Source: Chitinophaga pinensis
GTDB lineage: Bacteria > Bacteroidota > Bacteroidia > Chitinophagales > Chitinophagaceae
Assembly: GCA_902167325.1 (NCBI GenBank)
Contig: LR632930.1
Location: forward strand, 1,798,001 to 1,862,000
Direction: 5' to 3'
Length of the DNA stretch: 64,000 bases
How positions within the stretch are numbered: position 1 is the stretch's first letter; each line of letters opens with the position of its first letter. The translations under genes were made by a program, and so were the position numbers. The notes below the pieces were generated by a model. The model was not told the DNA's origin and did not search any database. It saw nothing but the letters and a program-made list of their open reading frames with translations. Of this stretch, positions 62,023 through 64,000 are shown piece by piece.

Positions 62023-63438
62023 ATGAAGAAGTTCCTCGCAATATGCCTGGCTGCCGGTGGCAGCGTATCTGCAGCCGCTGCGGGCCCGGGTAGCCCTGGT
62101 GCCCTGCAGGTTAGCATCCGTCCGAATGCCCAGCTTTCTACACTTATAGATTTTAGTTATCTGAGCAATAGCGGTACCTACGTGGTAAGCAGCCGTATAG
62201 CATATAATGAACGCGTGACGAAAACGGTACGCTATCCGCTGGCACCTAAAGCTCAGATTGTTTATCTGAATAACGAAGAATACCTGGTAGGCGCGGGTGA
62301 AACACTCATCCTTGAAATGGCATTGGAGAATATTGTACAGTCTGGTAAAGAGCGTTGGGGTGGTGTTGGTCAGGTAGCAGGGAAAACCAAAGCGAAAGCA
62401 ATGAAGCATATGCTGCCCCGTATGATCGATTCCGCCTATAATACCGTAGATGTGGCTGTGCCGATGGAAACATTCGACCGGGATATGGCAGCTGTCCGCA
62501 GTTTCTTTAATGCGTCTGTAGAGGCTGCAGGCCTTTCTGCTGATGAGCGTGCACTGATAATTGCCTATGAGTCCGGCCGCAGGCTGATGCACAAGCAGTC
62601 GTATGTACGCAGCCATCCCGAAGCGGGAAAAATGGAAGGATTTTCCAAATGGTACTACGATGAGTTCGATATCGCTAATCCTCAATTTGATGGAATCGCA
62701 CATAACATTGTTCTGAAACAAATCGTGGATGCGTGGTGGACTGGCCGTAAAATGGAAGACCCAAAACTGGCTGACGAATTTGAGATGGTTGATCTGATGC
62801 GTTTCGCTAAAGCAGAACTGATGAAGCAGGAGGCTGCTAAAGTCTGGTTGTATTCCGAAACACGTTACCGTCAGTTTTCGACTGCGGTGAAGAATGTTTA
62901 CCCGATTTTAAATGGTACTCTAAAACCCTATCCTCAGAAGAAGTACATCGACTCTCTGTATAAAAGTTATGCTGTTATGGACCGCGGTCTTCCCATGCCG
63001 CAGTTCTCGGCTAAGAATGCCGCAGGCAAAACAGTAAAACTGTCAGACTTTAAAGGGAAGATGGTTGTGATGGACTTCTGGGCCAACTGGTGCACCGGAT
63101 GCATCGCTAACCTGCCCAAATTCAAAGCCATTGAAGAAAAGTATAAAGGTAAAGAGGACATTGTTTTCCTCACCATTGCCTGGGAAGAACCCGGTTTCGA
63201 TGAGCTTTGGAGAGAGTTATCCGCCAAACATAAGATCGAAGGGGAACATAACCTGATCCTTACCATCAATCGGAAAAGCAAAGAATACCAGGATTTCTTT
63301 AAAGGTATTTCCCTGACAGGAGTGCCCCGGTATATTGTACTTGACAAAGAAGGCAACTACCTCGATAATTCACTGAGCGTTATGCTGGGCGAGAAAGTAG
63401 AGCAACAGATCTTCGATTTTTATAACGAACAGCAATAA
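62023..63438 (+). CDS. TlpA-like thioredoxin with N-terminal accessory domain
   Basis: A 471-residue exported protein with a signal peptide (M-K-K-F-L-A-I-C-L-A-A-G-G...A-A-A). About 330 residues of helical and strand regions precede the thioredoxin domain: P-M-P-Q-F-S-A-K-N-A-A-G-K-T near 322-335, D-F-W-A-N-W-C-T-G-C (Cys357/Cys360) and cis-Pro in T-G-V-P-R-Y. This long N-terminal part is usual for Bacteroidota TlpA-like proteins encoded beside SusC/D. An alternative ATG 18 nt earlier would add six residues. It probably maintains thiols of the locus's envelope proteins. Confidence 0.88.
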   Translation: MKKFLAICLAAGGSVSAAAAGPGSPGALQVSIRPNAQLSTLIDFSYLSNSGTYVVSSRIAYNERVTKTVRYPLAPKAQIVYLNNEEYLVGAGETLILEMALENIVQSGKERWGGVGQVAGKTKAKAMKHMLPRMIDSAYNTVDVAVPMETFDRDMAAVRSFFNASVEAAGLSADERALIIAYESGRRLMHKQSYVRSHPEAGKMEGFSKWYYDEFDIANPQFDGIAHNIVLKQIVDAWWTGRKMEDPKLADEFEMVDLMRFAKAELMKQEAAKVWLYSETRYRQFSTAVKNVYPILNGTLKPYPQKKYIDSLYKSYAVMDRGLPMPQFSAKNAAGKTVKLSDFKGKMVVMDFWANWCTGCIANLPKFKAIEEKYKGKEDIVFLTIAWEEPGFDELWRELSAKHKIEGEHNLILTINRKSKEYQDFFKGISLTGVPRYIVLDKEGNYLDNSLSVMLGEKVEQQIFDFYNEQQ

Positions 63439-63443
63439 ATAAA

Positions 63444-64000
63444 TTGGTCAACCTGCAACTCAGAATGGCGCTGCTAATGGCAGCGCTTGCCTGCTACATG
63501 TCTGTGAAGGCGCAACAGTCGCCTCCAAAAGGATATGACCCGGTAGCAGCCTTCGCCCCCATCAGTTATGCTCCTGTAAGCCAGCTGCGCACAGCAGCCG
63601 GTACTCCCGGAGCTGGGTACTGGCAGAACAATGCTGATTATTCAGTAGCAATCACCCTCGATACGCTTACACGAGGAGTGAAAGGCAATGTTGCCATTAA
63701 GTATACGAATAACAGTCCGGATACGCTGTCGTACCTATGGGTGCTGGCGGGGCAAAACCGTTTCCGTGCAGATTCCAGGGAAACCCAGCTTACGCCGCCT
63801 ACAGGCAGCCGCTTTGGGATCACGGAATATACAGAAGGTTGTGTCATTGAATCGCTGATGGCGGATAAGCGGCCTGCTACATTTGAGGTGAACGGTAAGT
63901 TTATCCGTATTGGGCTGGCCTCACCTCTGGCGCCGGGTAAAACTATTCGTTTGGATATTGCGTACCATTTCATACTACCTGCGAAAGGCGGGGATTTTAT
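63444..64000 (+). CDS. M1-family metallopeptidase, 3'-truncated
   Basis: The gene is cut by the window end after about 185 residues. Translation from TTG gives M-V-N-L-Q-L-R-M-A-L-L-M-A-A-L-A-C-Y, a signal peptide with cleavage near V-K-A-Q; an ATG seven codons later would lack the basic N-terminus. Mature sequence W-Q-N-N-A-D-Y-S-V-A-I-T-L-D-T, then I-K-Y-T-N-N-S-P-D-T-L-S-Y-L-W matches the N-terminal saddle domain of Bacteroidota M1 aminopeptidases. The zinc motif HExxH would lie beyond the edge. It starts 5 nt after the TlpA-like gene ends, so it belongs to the same operon. Confidence 0.75.
   Translation, partial: MVNLQLRMALLMAALACYMSVKAQQSPPKGYDPVAAFAPISYAPVSQLRTAAGTPGAGYWQNNADYSVAITLDTLTRGVKGNVAIKYTNNSPDTLSYLWVLAGQNRFRADSRETQLTPPTGSRFGITEYTEGCVIESLMADKRPATFEVNGKFIRIGLASPLAPGKTIRLDIAYHFILPAKGGDF

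Overview
The window comes from a Bacteroidota chromosome, most likely a Chitinophaga-like member of the Chitinophagaceae. Evidence for this is two SusC/SusD outer-membrane uptake pairs whose SusC proteins carry STN domains, each next to an ECF sigma factor and a FecR anti-sigma factor; an ExbB-ExbD-ExbD-TonB operon; GH2 and GH29 glycosidases; SurE and LpxB in one cluster; and promoter elements of the Bacteroidota type (TTG, a spacer, then TAnnTTTG). I see no tRNA, rRNA, CRISPR array, insertion sequence or phage gene.

Layout. 1-16.2 kb is largely housekeeping: a 5'-truncated ThiF-type adenylyltransferase, two tandem paralogous membrane-anchored alpha/beta hydrolases, an LD-carboxypeptidase divergent from metG, a FadN-type beta-oxidation enzyme, a two-gene ABC exporter, surE, a small membrane protein and lpxB, then secreted beta-mannosidase and alpha-L-fucosidase. 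16.2-22 kb holds a barrel-like lipoprotein, a LacI-type regulator, an HPP-family membrane protein, an intergenic five-copy 11-bp tandem repeat, and a large DUF5117-type zinc metalloprotease. 22-27 kb carries the TonB energising operon and mnmE.

27.0-29.1 kb is a visibly AT-rich three-gene minus-strand cassette (a DUF1266-like protein and two membrane-anchored unknowns). It is bounded at its 3' side by a perfect 22-bp inverted repeat and looks like acquired accessory DNA.

29.5-49 kb is one functional neighbourhood in two parts. The first is sigma/FecR/SusC/SusD, an arylsulfotransferase-like lipoprotein and a TsdA-like dihaem cytochrome. The second, across an AraC-type regulator gene, is a seven-gene sugar-acid-type operon: TIM-barrel epimerase, enolase-superfamily dehydratase, VOC protein, 2-hydroxyacid dehydrogenase, ThuA protein, a giant periplasmic haem-c protein with a dehydrogenase-like propeller, and an MFS transporter. 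I infer envelope uptake, periplasmic oxidation and cytoplasmic breakdown of an unidentified sugar or sugar acid. Its lack of any glycoside hydrolase and its wealth of haem c make it the most unusual locus here.

49-64 kb contains two thioredoxin-fold envelope proteins, a Prc-type protease, and a second sigma/FecR/SusC/SusD system. That system is followed by a lipoprotein that looks like a metallohydrolase with its zinc motif lost, a TlpA-like thioredoxin and the start of an M1 metallopeptidase. The company it keeps points to peptide or protein handling rather than polysaccharide.
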